Of a DNA stretch of 64,000 bases, positions 17,280-28,443 are shown in pieces. Within the stretch, counting starts at the first letter, position 1; the number at the start of each line of letters is the position of its first letter. This DNA is from Pleomorphomonas carboxyditropha. GTDB lineage: Bacteria > Pseudomonadota > Alphaproteobacteria > Rhizobiales > Pleomorphomonadaceae. The translations under genes were made by a program, and so were the position numbers. The stretch covers positions 517,918 through 581,917 of the forward strand of contig NZ_NQVN01000002.1 in the NCBI RefSeq assembly GCF_002770725.1. Reading direction: 5' to 3'. Below the pieces are notes generated by a model. It ran no database searches and was not told the DNA's origin. It was given only the letters and a program-made list of their open reading frames with translations.

Positions 17280-17876
17280 ATGACCGAACAGGACTTCGCT
17301 TCGATCGACGCGCTCAACGACGCCATGCGGCAGGAGCTGACGCCCGGACCGGGTATCGGCCGCGTCGTGCCGGGCGAAGGGCCGACGCCCGCCGCCATCG
17401 CCTTCGTCGGCGAGCAGCCGGGCGATGTCGAGGACCAGGCCGGCAGGCCGTTCGTCGGTCCGGCCGGCCAACTGCTCGACCGCGCCCTCGCCGAGGCGGA
17501 CATCGATCGCAGCCGGACCTACCTGACCAATGCGGTGAAGCAGTTCCACTTCGTGGAGCGCGGCAAGCGGCGGATGCACAGCAAGCCGCGCAATACCGAG
17601 GTCGCCCATCAGCGCTGGTGGTTGTGGCGGGAAATCGATCTGGTGCGCCCCGCCGTCGTCGTCGCGCTGGGCGCCACGGCCGGGCTGGCGCTCGCCGAGC
17701 GTCCCGTCGCCGTCATGCGCGAGCGCGGGCCGATGGCCTTCGGCAACAGGCGCGGCTACCTGACCGTCCATCCCTCCTATCTGCTGCGCATCCCGGATTC
17801 CGAGGCCAAGCACGCCGCCTTCGCCGCCTTCGTCAACGACCTCAGGGAGGTTCGCAGGATCGGTTCGCCGGCCTGA
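17280..17876 (+). CDS. UdgX-type uracil-DNA glycosylase
   Basis: 198 residues. Motif A is GEQPGD at 44-49, followed by GRPFVGPAG. The motif that separates UdgX from family 4 enzymes is visible as KRRMH at 96-100 (KRRIH in the mycobacterial prototype), in an FVERGKRRMHSKPRNTE context. HPSYLL lies at 164-169. UdgX excises uracil and stays covalently linked to the abasic DNA through this His, here His100, giving an extremely tight complex. ATG 17280 gives a product of family length. The family 4 Fe-S Cys pattern is absent, and there is no Cys in the protein. Likely cotranscribed with the SDR gene 88 bp downstream; possible stress control from the promoter at 17198. Confidence 0.88.
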   Translation: MTEQDFASIDALNDAMRQELTPGPGIGRVVPGEGPTPAAIAFVGEQPGDVEDQAGRPFVGPAGQLLDRALAEADIDRSRTYLTNAVKQFHFVERGKRRMHSKPRNTEVAHQRWWLWREIDLVRPAVVVALGATAGLALAERPVAVMRERGPMAFGNRRGYLTVHPSYLLRIPDSEAKHAAFAAFVNDLREVRRIGSPA

Positions 17877-17964
17877 GCGGAGCAACGGCGGCACCGCCGA
17901 CTTGCGGGCAAGACCCATCGCATCCCGGCAAACGGCCGGTTCCTTCTGACCTGGGAGTGACATC

Positions 17965-18699
17965 ATGCGAAATCAAACCAGCCTTGAAGGCAAGCGGATC
18001 CTCGTCACCGGCGGCACCACCGGCATCGGCCGTGCCACCGTCGCCTTGCTGGCGCGGGAAGGTGCCCGCGTGCTCACCTTCGGCCGGCATCGGCAAGAAC
18101 TCGACGAGGCGCTTTCCCAGGCGGGCGGCGGCCGAGGCAGCGCCGACGGGCTGACCGCCGATGTCGCCACCAGGGACGGCATCGATCAGGTGTTCGCCGC
18201 TGTCGACGAGAAGCTCGGCGGCATCGACGTGCTGGTTGCCAACGCCGGCGTGAGCGCCGAGCCGCTTCACGAAAGCGAGGAGGACGAATGGCGCTACGCC
18301 GTCGACACCAACCTGACCGGCGTTTTCGCCGGCGCGCGGCAGGCGATCCTGCGCATGATCGAGCAAGGCGGCGGCCACCTGCTGTTCGTCGGCTCGATCA
18401 GCGCCGAAAACAAATCGGCAGGTGAAAGCGTCTACGCGGCGACCAAGGCCGGCCTGCAGGCCTTCGCCGAAACGCTGCGCAAGGAGGTGCAAGACAAGAA
18501 CATCCGTGTCAGCGTGATACAGCCGGGCTCGGTCGCGACGCCAATGCAGGGAAGCGGCGACGAGGAAATGCAGGCCGCGATCGATCGCCACGAGATGCTC
18601 CATGCCGAGGACATCGCCGATGCCATCCATTTCATGCTGACGCGGCCGGAGCGGACCGACATCGTCAACCTCCGCATCGAGCCGCGGGTGCAGAAGTGA
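17965..18699 (+). CDS. Short-chain dehydrogenase/reductase
   Basis: 244 residues with a Rossmann fold: TGGTTGIG near residue 16, NAG near 93, catalytic Ser in VGSISAENK and YAATK near 156. A classical SDR; substrate cannot be told. The sequence after the active site (IQPGSVATPM) fits the general YdfG/FabG-like group. Start ATG 17965 follows GGGAG. Same strand as DUF72 and UdgX, so part of the probable stress island. Confidence 0.9.
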   Translation: MRNQTSLEGKRILVTGGTTGIGRATVALLAREGARVLTFGRHRQELDEALSQAGGGRGSADGLTADVATRDGIDQVFAAVDEKLGGIDVLVANAGVSAEPLHESEEDEWRYAVDTNLTGVFAGARQAILRMIEQGGGHLLFVGSISAENKSAGESVYAATKAGLQAFAETLRKEVQDKNIRVSVIQPGSVATPMQGSGDEEMQAAIDRHEMLHAEDIADAIHFMLTRPERTDIVNLRIEPRVQK

Positions 18700-18783
18700 A
18701 CGGCGCCGCAAGCCCAATATCCGGAGGCCAGCGGGCGACATGCCGCGGCGAACCCGCCGGCCCCGGTCCCTATGATCCGGCGC

Positions 18784-19131
18784 TCAGCTCTTTCCCGCCG
18801 TCTTGGGCAGGGTCGACGGTACGCTGATCGACACCGGGTCGCTGGCGGGAAAGCTGTCTTCCAGCCCCTCGTCGAGCTGCTCTTCCAGCGCCTCCCGGTC
18901 CTGGTTCTCACGGGCGTCGTTGGCGGTTGGAATCTCTTCCCGAGGACCGGACGAAACGGCGTCGCAGAGGATCCTGATCGCCTCTTCGGCCCGGCCGGCC
19001 GAGTCCTCCGGAGACGAAATGCGCCCGTCGGCCGGCAGGGTGACGGCGACGACGACGCCACCGGCCATGCTGAATTCGACGCGATATTGACCGTCCTCGA
19101 GCGGCGTTATCTCCTTCACCTTGATGGTCAT
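18784..19131 (-). CDS. Small acidic protein with C-terminal DSFPASDPVS motif
   Basis: 115 residues. The N-terminal half (MTIKVKEITPLEDGQYRVEFSM) looks like a small beta domain. The acidic C-terminal part contains EEQLDEGLEDSFPASDPVS. This motif recurs in many short proteobacterial proteins of unknown role, often near stress genes. Convergent with the SDR gene (84 bp). An EcfG-like promoter lies on the same strand at 19285-19261, giving a leader of about 120 nt. Confidence 0.8.
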   Translation of the reverse strand: MTIKVKEITPLEDGQYRVEFSMAGGVVVAVTLPADGRISSPEDSAGRAEEAIRILCDAVSSGPREEIPTANDARENQDREALEEQLDEGLEDSFPASDPVSISVPSTLPKTAGKS

Positions 19132-19260
19132 CGTGATCTCCCTCGGTTGGGCCCGGCCAGGATAGGTTCTTGCCGAACGAGCGCTGCGACCGGATGCCGT
19201 TCGCCGCGCTCGATGGCGGCGTTCGGCGCGGCCTTTTCGACGGACAGGCCGTACCGTCCA

Positions 19261-19285
19261 AACCAGCGGGCATCATCAAGGTTCC
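19261..19285 (-). promoter_or_regulatory. Candidate EcfG promoter of the small acidic protein gene
   Basis: On the minus strand GGAAC (19285-19281), 17 bp, GTT (19263-19261): GGAAC-N18-TT, the same spacing as at 16233 and 19565. The downstream gene starts at 19131. Confidence 0.5.
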
Positions 19286-19564
19286 AGAAATTCGCCGACG
19301 CGCCGGGTCGGGCACGGGCCTATGCTTACCAATGAAGCTGGTGTTCATGGCGCTCATTTCTTCATCTGTTCCCATCTATATTAAGTTTATTTATAGAGTA
19401 AATTTCCAAAATGATGCGGGTGATGAAGAATTTTTCGTCAAGTTAAAAATATAATCCATATAAAAATTATAATTTTGTCCGATTGGAACTTTAAAAAAAC
19501 ATATTGTCCGGCTCGTTTGGCTGCCATCATTTCGTGATGACAGGCAAAAAGCGCTGATGCATGA

Positions 19565-19589
19565 GGAACAATTGGGTGGGCCGCGGGTT
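19565..19589 (+). promoter_or_regulatory. Candidate EcfG promoter of the KGG-repeat gene
   Basis: GGAAC (19565-19569), 17 bp, GTT (19587-19589): GGAAC-N18-TT. The start codon 19639 follows 50 bp later. The encoded protein belongs to a known stress-induced repeat family, which supports the assignment. Confidence 0.6.
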
Positions 19590-19638
19590 TGAGTGTCGCT
19601 ACCAACAAGGCAGCAAGACCCCTTTATGGAGAAAAGCA

Positions 19639-19935
19639 ATGCCTAACCAACAGACTGGCGACACGTCCCGCCGTGGGTTTGCCTCGATGGACGAGGACAA
19701 GCAGCGCGAAATTGCATCCAAGGGCGGCCGTGAATCCGGCGGCAACTTCAAGAACGATCCCGAACGGGCCGCGGAAGCCGGCCGCAAGGGTGGCGAAGAG
19801 TCCGGCGGCAACTTCAAGAACGATCCCGGGCGGGCTGCGGAAGCCGGCCGAAAGGGCGGTCAGGAGTCCGGTGGCAACTTCAAGAACGATCCCGGGCGGG
19901 CCGCGCAAGCCGGCCGCAAGGGTGGTCAGCATTGA
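19639..19935 (+). CDS. KGG-repeat stress-induced protein
   Basis: 98-residue very hydrophilic, Gly/Lys-rich protein. After RRGFASMDEDKQREIASKGG come three 22-residue repeats (32-53, 54-75, 76-97) of the pattern ESGGNFKNDPxRAAEAGRKGG. This is the KGG / stress-induced bacterial acidophilic repeat family (relatives: YmdF, GsiB, fungal Con-10), hydrophilin-like proteins made under general stress. ATG 19639 follows GGAGAAAAG. Probably disordered in solution and protective; the mechanism is not established. EcfG-like promoter upstream, strong hairpin terminator downstream. Confidence 0.92.
   Translation: MPNQQTGDTSRRGFASMDEDKQREIASKGGRESGGNFKNDPERAAEAGRKGGEESGGNFKNDPGRAAEAGRKGGQESGGNFKNDPGRAAQAGRKGGQH
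19732..19929 (+). repeat. Three 66-bp in-frame tandem repeats in the KGG gene
   Basis: Units 19732-19797, 19798-19863 and 19864-19929 are nearly identical at DNA level, with differences mainly in synonymous positions. Recent internal duplication is likely, and copy number may vary between strains. Confidence 0.9.
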
Positions 19936-19953
19936 GCCACCGCCCTTTCCCAG

Positions 19954-19982
19954 TCACGGTCCCCCGACCAAGGGGACCGTGA
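19954..19982 (+). terminator. Terminator hairpin after the KGG gene
   Basis: Arms TCACGGTCCCC (19954-19964) and GGGGACCGTGA (19972-19982), 11 perfect base pairs with a 7-nt loop, followed by TTGCC. Between here and 20216 I see no further gene. Confidence 0.75.
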
Positions 19983-20216
19983 TTGCCATTGGGCTATTGA
20001 GGAAGGCTCCGGCTTCGCGGCCTGGCCTTTTCATCTTCGAGCTTCATCATCCCTGCCCTGGCGGCGCAGAGCGGGATATAATTCCCCCTCGGCCCGAAGT
20101 GATTGTAGACGACGCCATCCGAGGTCCGTCCATTCGAAGGCGAGCGGATCGATGACCTCGCTCGGCCCGTCAAGGCCAGGCGAAGAAGTCCGGCCGGCAG
20201 AGACGCTCGCCGAACA

Positions 20217-22334
<2,118 letters not shown>

Positions 22335-22837
22335 TCAAACGATCTCCCGGGCGGTGATGGAAGGGCAGTCCTCGCCTCTTTTGCGCCGGCCCGTCAAGCG
22401 ATGCCCGGATGAGCATGGCGCCGGCGCATACCTCCGCGCGGCGCCATGATAGCGCAGCCTCCTGTCGCGATGGCTGGGGGCGTCTGATAATTTTTCGAAT
22501 TGGAGAGCCATGCGAAAGGGAAAGCTCGGCAGGAGGGACGGTGAGACCACACTCGGTGGTCGTGAAACCTGCTGCGGCGGGAATGGTTCCGCCCGGGCCG
22601 AGGCGCTGACCGCCGGGCTGCGGCGAGAAAAACGCGCGCCGCTCGGGGACGCCGGTCGGGAAATCTTCGGTTCGGTAGACGGGCTTGGAACTCGTCTAGG
22701 TTTCAAAATGTAAAATAATGCACACAGATTTGTTGATTTGGCTTAGCGGCAATAGCTTCTTGCCTTCATACTCTCCCTCATCGAGAGCCGCGCAAGCCTG
22801 TCCGAGAATGTAGGTCAGCGGCTCGGGAGGAAAAGCT
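22335..22837. other. Intergenic region between glgX and the polyol dehydrogenase gene
   Basis: 503 bp separating divergent genes. It holds a candidate EcfG promoter on the minus strand (22590-22566), a possible but unconvincing 67-codon frame on the plus strand from ATG 22510 (preceded by GGAGAGCC), and an AT-rich stretch around 22700-22745. That stretch probably belongs to the promoter of the dehydrogenase operon. I see no clear operator. Confidence 0.5.
22566..22590 (-). promoter_or_regulatory. Candidate EcfG promoter upstream of glgX
   Basis: On the minus strand GGAAC (22590-22586), 17 bp, GTT (22568-22566), i.e. GGAAC-N18-TT, the same geometry as the other sites in this island. The distance to glgX is long (about 220-nt leader). 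Confidence 0.4.
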
Positions 22838-23881
<1,044 letters not shown>

Positions 23882-24270
23882 TCGCAATAAGGACGCGGGA
23901 CGCCGCTCGGAAGTCTGCAAGGCATGCATGATGAATGCAAGCCCTCTCCGAGACGATCCCGGAGGCGCCCCAGCGGGTGTTCCGCGTCCAGGCCGACGAC
24001 CATGTCTCGCCCGTTCGATGCGGGGAGAATCTCAATCGTTCGAAATCGTCGCGCCGCAAGGCAACCCGGTGGATGAAGGGAAGATCAACCACCCGGGGAC
24101 GAACGATCCGGCAAGTTGAATGGCTTCGCATACAGGACCCGCCGGTGGTTTTAGAGGGCTGACGGCCTTCGGGGGAAGACGGAAGACGCAATCGGCGTTC
24201 GGGCGGAGGAAGCCCGCCGATCGGGCTGTCCGCCGGCCGACCGGCAGGTGGGCGAGGGGAGGAGAGGACA
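23882..24270. other. Intergenic region between dehydrogenase and xylulokinase genes
   Basis: 389 bp with no convincing gene on either strand. The 3' end carries a strong Shine-Dalgarno region (GGGGAGGAGAGGAC) for the kinase. A promoter for the kinase/transporter part may lie here, but no clear -35/-10 pair or palindrome stands out. Confidence 0.5.
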
Positions 24271-25761
24271 ATGTTTATCGGAGTCGACTGCGGAACGCAG
24301 GGGACCAAGGCGCTCGTCATCGATGACAATGGGCGGGTGCGCGGCCGCGGTCATGCCGCCCACAGCCTGATCGAGCGCGACAGCGGCGCCCGCGAGCAGC
24401 ATCCTTCGATCTGGGTGGACGCCATGGTCGCCGCCGTGCGCATGGCGCTCGGCGAAGCGGCCTTGCCGGCCGAGGCGATCCGCTGCCTCGGCGTTTCCGG
24501 CCAGCAGCACGGCCTCGCCGTTCTCGACGCCGAGGGGGCGGTGATCCGCCCGGCCAAGCTCTGGAACGATACCGAGACGGCTCCCGACAACGAGCGGATC
24601 GTCGCCGCCCTCGGCGGGCCGGCGGCCTGGTTCGACAAGGTCGGCATCATTCCGCTCACCGGCTACACCATCTCCAAGCTGGCTTTCCTCGCCGCCCGCG
24701 AGCCCGACAACTTCGCCCGCATCGCCCATATCCTGCTGCCGCACGACTATCTGAACCACTGGCTCACCGGCCGCTTCGTCGCCGAATACGGCGATGCCTC
24801 GGGGACGGGGTTCTTCGATGTCCGCAAGCGGGCCTGGGCGCCCGAGGTGCTGTCGCAAATCGATGGCGGCAGCGGCCGTCTCGCCGCCGCCCTGCCGCAG
24901 CTCGTGGCGCCCGACGCCATCGTCGGGCATCTGACGCCGACGGCGGCTGAAGCGCTCGGCCTCACCACCGACTGCCTGGTGGCGGCCGGCGGCGGCGACA
25001 ACATGATGGGCGCCATCGGCACCGGCAACGTGCGCGAGGGCGTGGTCACCATCAGCCTCGGCACCTCGGCCACGGTCTTCTCCTATTCCGACACCCCGGT
25101 GCTCGATCCGAGCGGCGCCGTCGCGCCCTTCTGCTCGTCGAGCGGCGGCTGGCTGCCGCTCGTCTGCACCATGAACGCCACCAACGTCACCTCCGGCGGC
25201 GCCCACCTGTTCGGCCGCGACATCGGCTTCGTCTCCGAAGCGCTGGAGGCGACCGCGCCGGGCGCCGGCGGCATCACCATGCTGCCGTTCCTCAACGGCG
25301 AGCGGACGCCCGACCTGCCGACCGCCCGCGGCAGCATTCTCGGCCTGTCCGCCGTCAACATGACGCCGGACAACCTGATGCGGGCCATGGTCGAGGGCGT
25401 GACCTTCGGCGTGCTGGCCGGCCTCCGTCGCATCCGCGGCGACAAGGCGGCCGAGCGCGTGTTCATGATCGGCGGCGGCGCCCGCAGCAAGCCCTGGCGG
25501 CAGATGGTCGCCGACATGACCGGCGCCGAGATCGTGGTGCCCTCGGGCGACGAGGCCGGCTGCCTCGGCGCGGCGATCCAGGCGATCTGGGCCTACGGCC
25601 GGCACACCGGCGCGGGCGAGGACATCGCCGCCATCGCCGACCGTTGCGTCACCCTCGACGCCGACAAGACGACGACGCCGGCCGCCGGCCGCAAGTCCGC
25701 CTACGACGAGGCTTTCGGGCTTTATCGGGCGCGGCTTGCCCAGGTTCATGGCGTGAGCTGA
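24271..25761 (+). CDS. xylB: Xylulokinase (FGGY family)
   Basis: 496 residues. The N-terminal ATPase-fold motif is GVDCGTQGTKALVID, the xylulokinase-type substrate loop is GVSGQQHGLAVLD, the catalytic Asp lies in AAGGGDNMMGAIGTG near residue 245, and the C-terminal nucleotide motif is MIGGGARSKPW near 403. Phosphorylates D-xylulose to xylulose 5-phosphate for the pentose phosphate pathway. Flanked by a polyol dehydrogenase and a sugar ABC importer, so the module likely consumes xylitol, D-arabinitol or D-xylulose. Confidence 0.92.
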   Translation: MFIGVDCGTQGTKALVIDDNGRVRGRGHAAHSLIERDSGAREQHPSIWVDAMVAAVRMALGEAALPAEAIRCLGVSGQQHGLAVLDAEGAVIRPAKLWNDTETAPDNERIVAALGGPAAWFDKVGIIPLTGYTISKLAFLAAREPDNFARIAHILLPHDYLNHWLTGRFVAEYGDASGTGFFDVRKRAWAPEVLSQIDGGSGRLAAALPQLVAPDAIVGHLTPTAAEALGLTTDCLVAAGGGDNMMGAIGTGNVREGVVTISLGTSATVFSYSDTPVLDPSGAVAPFCSSSGGWLPLVCTMNATNVTSGGAHLFGRDIGFVSEALEATAPGAGGITMLPFLNGERTPDLPTARGSILGLSAVNMTPDNLMRAMVEGVTFGVLAGLRRIRGDKAAERVFMIGGGARSKPWRQMVADMTGAEIVVPSGDEAGCLGAAIQAIWAYGRHTGAGEDIAAIADRCVTLDADKTTTPAAGRKSAYDEAFGLYRARLAQVHGVS

Positions 25762-25818
25762 CGAGCGCGCGCCAAGCCGACCCATATTCCGCCATCCGGC
25801 CGATCAAGGACCCACTCG

Positions 25819-27321
25819 ATGCAGAATAATCTTCTTGAGGTCAGAAATATAAGCAAGTCGTTTCCCGGCGTGAAGGCGCTGGAAGACGTTTGCTTTTCTG
25901 TGAAGGAAGGTTCGGTTCACGTGCTGTGCGGCGAAAATGGCGCCGGCAAATCGACCTTGATGAAGATCATCAACGGGATTTACCAGCCCGACGGCGGCGA
26001 GACGCTGATCCGGGGCGAGAAGGTCGAGATCAACTCCCCGATCCGGGCGGGCGAGCTCGGCATCTCCATGATCTTTCAGGAACTGAACTACACGCCCGAG
26101 ATGACCATCGAGGAGAGCCTGTTCGCCGGCCGCTGGCCGAAGAAGAGGTTCGGGCAGATCGATTGGAAGACCATCCGCCAGAAGACGCTCCAGCTCCTCA
26201 AGCAGGAAAACCTTTCCTACGATCCGCAAACCAAGCTGAAGGACCTGTCGATCTCCAACCTTCAGATGCTGGAAATTCTGAAGGCGATTTCCCGGGATGC
26301 CGACATCATCATCATGGACGAGCCGACCTCGTCCATCACCAACAAGGAAATCGAAATCCTCTTCGAAAAGATCGCCGACCTGCGCGCCCGCGGCAAGGGC
26401 ATCGTCTATATCTCGCACAAGATGGACGAGATCTTCCGCATCGCCGACGAAATCTCCATCCTGCGCGACGGCAAGGTGGTCGAGACGCGGCCGAAGGACA
26501 AGTTCGACATCGACTCGGTGATCGCGCTGATGGTCGGCCGCGCGCTCGGGCAGGGATATCCCAAGGAGGATGTTCCGCGAGGCGACGTCGTTCTGGAAGT
26601 CGAGAACTTCAGCGGGCCGACCGGGTTCAGCGATATCTCCTTCAACGTCAGGAAAGGCGAGATCGTCGGCTTCGCCGGCCTCGTCGGCGCCGGCCGCACG
26701 GAAGTGATGCGGGCGCTGTTCGGCCTCGATCCGCATTTCGGCGGCACCGTGAAAGTCCACGGCGCGCCGGTCAAGGTCCGGAACGTTCAGGACAGCATCA
26801 GGAACGGCGTGGTGATGCTGTCCGAAGACCGGCGACGCTACGGCATCGTGCCGATCCGGGACGTCAAGGAAAACGTCACCCTGGCCTCCATGGAGCAGTT
26901 CTTCCAGAAGGGGCGCCTGCATAGCGCCAGGGAGAGAAGCCGGGTCGAGGAGATCTGCAGCAAGATCAACGTGAAGATGGCGTCCATCGACGTGCAGGTC
27001 AGCACGTTGAGCGGCGGCAACCAGCAAAAGGTCGTGCTGTCGAAGTGGATGCTGCAGGATCCCGACATTCTCATCCTCGACGAACCGACGCGCGGCATCG
27101 ACGTGGGCGCGAAATTCGAGATCTACAAGCTGATGACGAGCCTCGTGAAGGAAGGCAAGTCGATCATCATGGTGTCTTCCGAGCTTCCCGAGCTGATCGG
27201 CATGTGCGACCGCATGTATGTGATGGCCGAGGGACGGATAACGGGGGAACTCGACAGAGCCGAATTCTCTCAAGAGACGATCATGCGCTACGCGATGAAC
27301 ATGGCCAGGAAAGCGGTCTGA
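25819..27321 (+). CDS. Sugar ABC transporter ATP-binding protein (RbsA/XylG type)
   Basis: 500 residues with the duplicated ATPase fold of CUT2 importers. The first Walker A is GENGAGKST near residues 38-46, with a divergent signature (LSISNLQMLEILKA). The second half has a degenerate P-loop (GLVGAGRTEVM) and the canonical LSGGNQQKVVLSKWM signature. Energises uptake of a monosaccharide or polyol with the permease and binding protein downstream. Lies 57 bp after xylB. Confidence 0.93.
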   Translation: MQNNLLEVRNISKSFPGVKALEDVCFSVKEGSVHVLCGENGAGKSTLMKIINGIYQPDGGETLIRGEKVEINSPIRAGELGISMIFQELNYTPEMTIEESLFAGRWPKKRFGQIDWKTIRQKTLQLLKQENLSYDPQTKLKDLSISNLQMLEILKAISRDADIIIMDEPTSSITNKEIEILFEKIADLRARGKGIVYISHKMDEIFRIADEISILRDGKVVETRPKDKFDIDSVIALMVGRALGQGYPKEDVPRGDVVLEVENFSGPTGFSDISFNVRKGEIVGFAGLVGAGRTEVMRALFGLDPHFGGTVKVHGAPVKVRNVQDSIRNGVVMLSEDRRRYGIVPIRDVKENVTLASMEQFFQKGRLHSARERSRVEEICSKINVKMASIDVQVSTLSGGNQQKVVLSKWMLQDPDILILDEPTRGIDVGAKFEIYKLMTSLVKEGKSIIMVSSELPELIGMCDRMYVMAEGRITGELDRAEFSQETIMRYAMNMARKAV

Positions 27322-27357
27322 TCAGTTGAGATTTGGCGAGATGCAAAGGGGAGGAAG

Positions 27358-28365
27358 ATGAACAACCTGATGACAAGGGAGAAGTGGCAGACGATCAAGT
27401 CGCGATATTCCATTTATTTGGTCCTTATCGCCATGATCATCGTCTGCAATCTGCTAAGCCCGAATTTTCTATCCGCGCGAAATATATCGAACATCTCGGT
27501 TCAGATTTCCGTCACGACGATCCTGGCCTTCGGCGAGACGATCCTCATCATCGGTGGTCTCTTGGACCTTTCCTGCGGCTCGGTTCTGGCACTGGCCGGC
27601 GTTTTGTCGGTCTACGTCTTCAAGGAGACGGGCTCGCTATCCCTTGCCTTCGCTGTCGGCCTGATCGTCGGCGTGCTCTGCAACTTCGTCAACGGCATCC
27701 TCGTCCGGCGCTTCAATATTCCGGCGTTCATCGCAACTCTGGCGATGATGACAGTGGCCAGAGGCATCGCCTTGCTCTTCACGAAGGGCCAGAACATTTA
27801 TCAAATCGGCGATTATGTCTGGTTCGGGCAGGGAAGCATTGGATTTATTCCGATCCCCGTCTTGTTCATGATCATTATCGGCATTCTGACGTGGTATATT
27901 CTTGGCCATACCAGCTTCGGTCGCTCGCTCTACGCGGTGGGTGGCAACGAGGAGGCGGCCCGCGCCTCCGGTATCAACGTCGGCCGGATCAAGGTTGGTG
28001 CCTATCTGATCAACGGCGTCTTCGTGGGCCTTGCCGGTATCATATTGATGGCCCGTACCAACGTCGGCGCTCCCAACTCGGGCCAGGGCTACGAGTTCGA
28101 GGCGCTGACGGCTGCGATCATCGGCGGCACCAGCTTCTCCGGTGGCCTTGGAACGGCCGGAGGGACCCTCGCCGGCGCGTTCATCGTCGGCTTCCTCAAC
28201 AACATCATGAATTTGGCAGGCGTGGACTCGTATCTGCAGCAGGTCATCAAGGGCGCCATCATTGCCCTGGCCGTCGGATACGACATGTGGGCCAAGGTCA
28301 ATCGCACCAGGAAGACGCTTGGTGCCGCGAAGCTACCAACCGAGCGAAAGGAGGCTAGAGCTTAG
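27358..28365 (+). CDS. Sugar ABC transporter permease (RbsC/XylH type)
   Basis: 335-residue membrane protein with about nine hydrophobic segments. The CUT2 permease blocks are GGLLDLSCGSVLALAG near residue 67, FNIPAFIATLAMMTVARG near 120 and GGTSFSGGLGTAGGTLAGA near 260. Forms the homodimeric channel of the importer. ATG follows GGGGAGGAAG. Base composition is somewhat less GC-rich than the neighbouring enzymes. Confidence 0.93.
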   Translation: MNNLMTREKWQTIKSRYSIYLVLIAMIIVCNLLSPNFLSARNISNISVQISVTTILAFGETILIIGGLLDLSCGSVLALAGVLSVYVFKETGSLSLAFAVGLIVGVLCNFVNGILVRRFNIPAFIATLAMMTVARGIALLFTKGQNIYQIGDYVWFGQGSIGFIPIPVLFMIIIGILTWYILGHTSFGRSLYAVGGNEEAARASGINVGRIKVGAYLINGVFVGLAGIILMARTNVGAPNSGQGYEFEALTAAIIGGTSFSGGLGTAGGTLAGAFIVGFLNNIMNLAGVDSYLQQVIKGAIIALAVGYDMWAKVNRTRKTLGAAKLPTERKEARA

Positions 28366-28443
28366 TACGTTCGCTTTGGAGGAAACGCGGGGCTCGTATC
28401 GATCGATAATCGCCCCTTGGCAGATATCTTGGAGGAGATACAA

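Larger units (their letters stand above)
19132..19638. other. Intergenic region with a strongly AT-rich core
   Basis: 507 bp between two divergent stress-type genes, with no credible gene. Bases about 19370-19520 are strongly AT-rich (runs such as ATATAAAAATTATAATTTT), in sharp contrast to the surroundings. The region holds two candidate EcfG promoters (19261-19285 minus, 19565-19589 plus). The AT-rich core could be a nucleoid-protein target, a DNA-unwinding element or the site of a small RNA; none can be proven here. Confidence 0.6.

Noticed and set aside
19485..19517. GGAAC at 19485 as another EcfG promoter
   Set aside because: The nearest CGTT is 24 bp away, outside the accepted spacing; the site at 19565 fits instead.
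19391..19639. 82-codon minus-strand frame across the AT-rich island
   Set aside because: Starts at the KGG gene and consists of low-information sequence through the AT-rich stretch; no ribosome-binding site.
19732..19929. Regular repeats resembling a CRISPR array
   Set aside because: The units are contiguous, 66 bp long, in frame and encode KGG repeats; there are no unique spacers.
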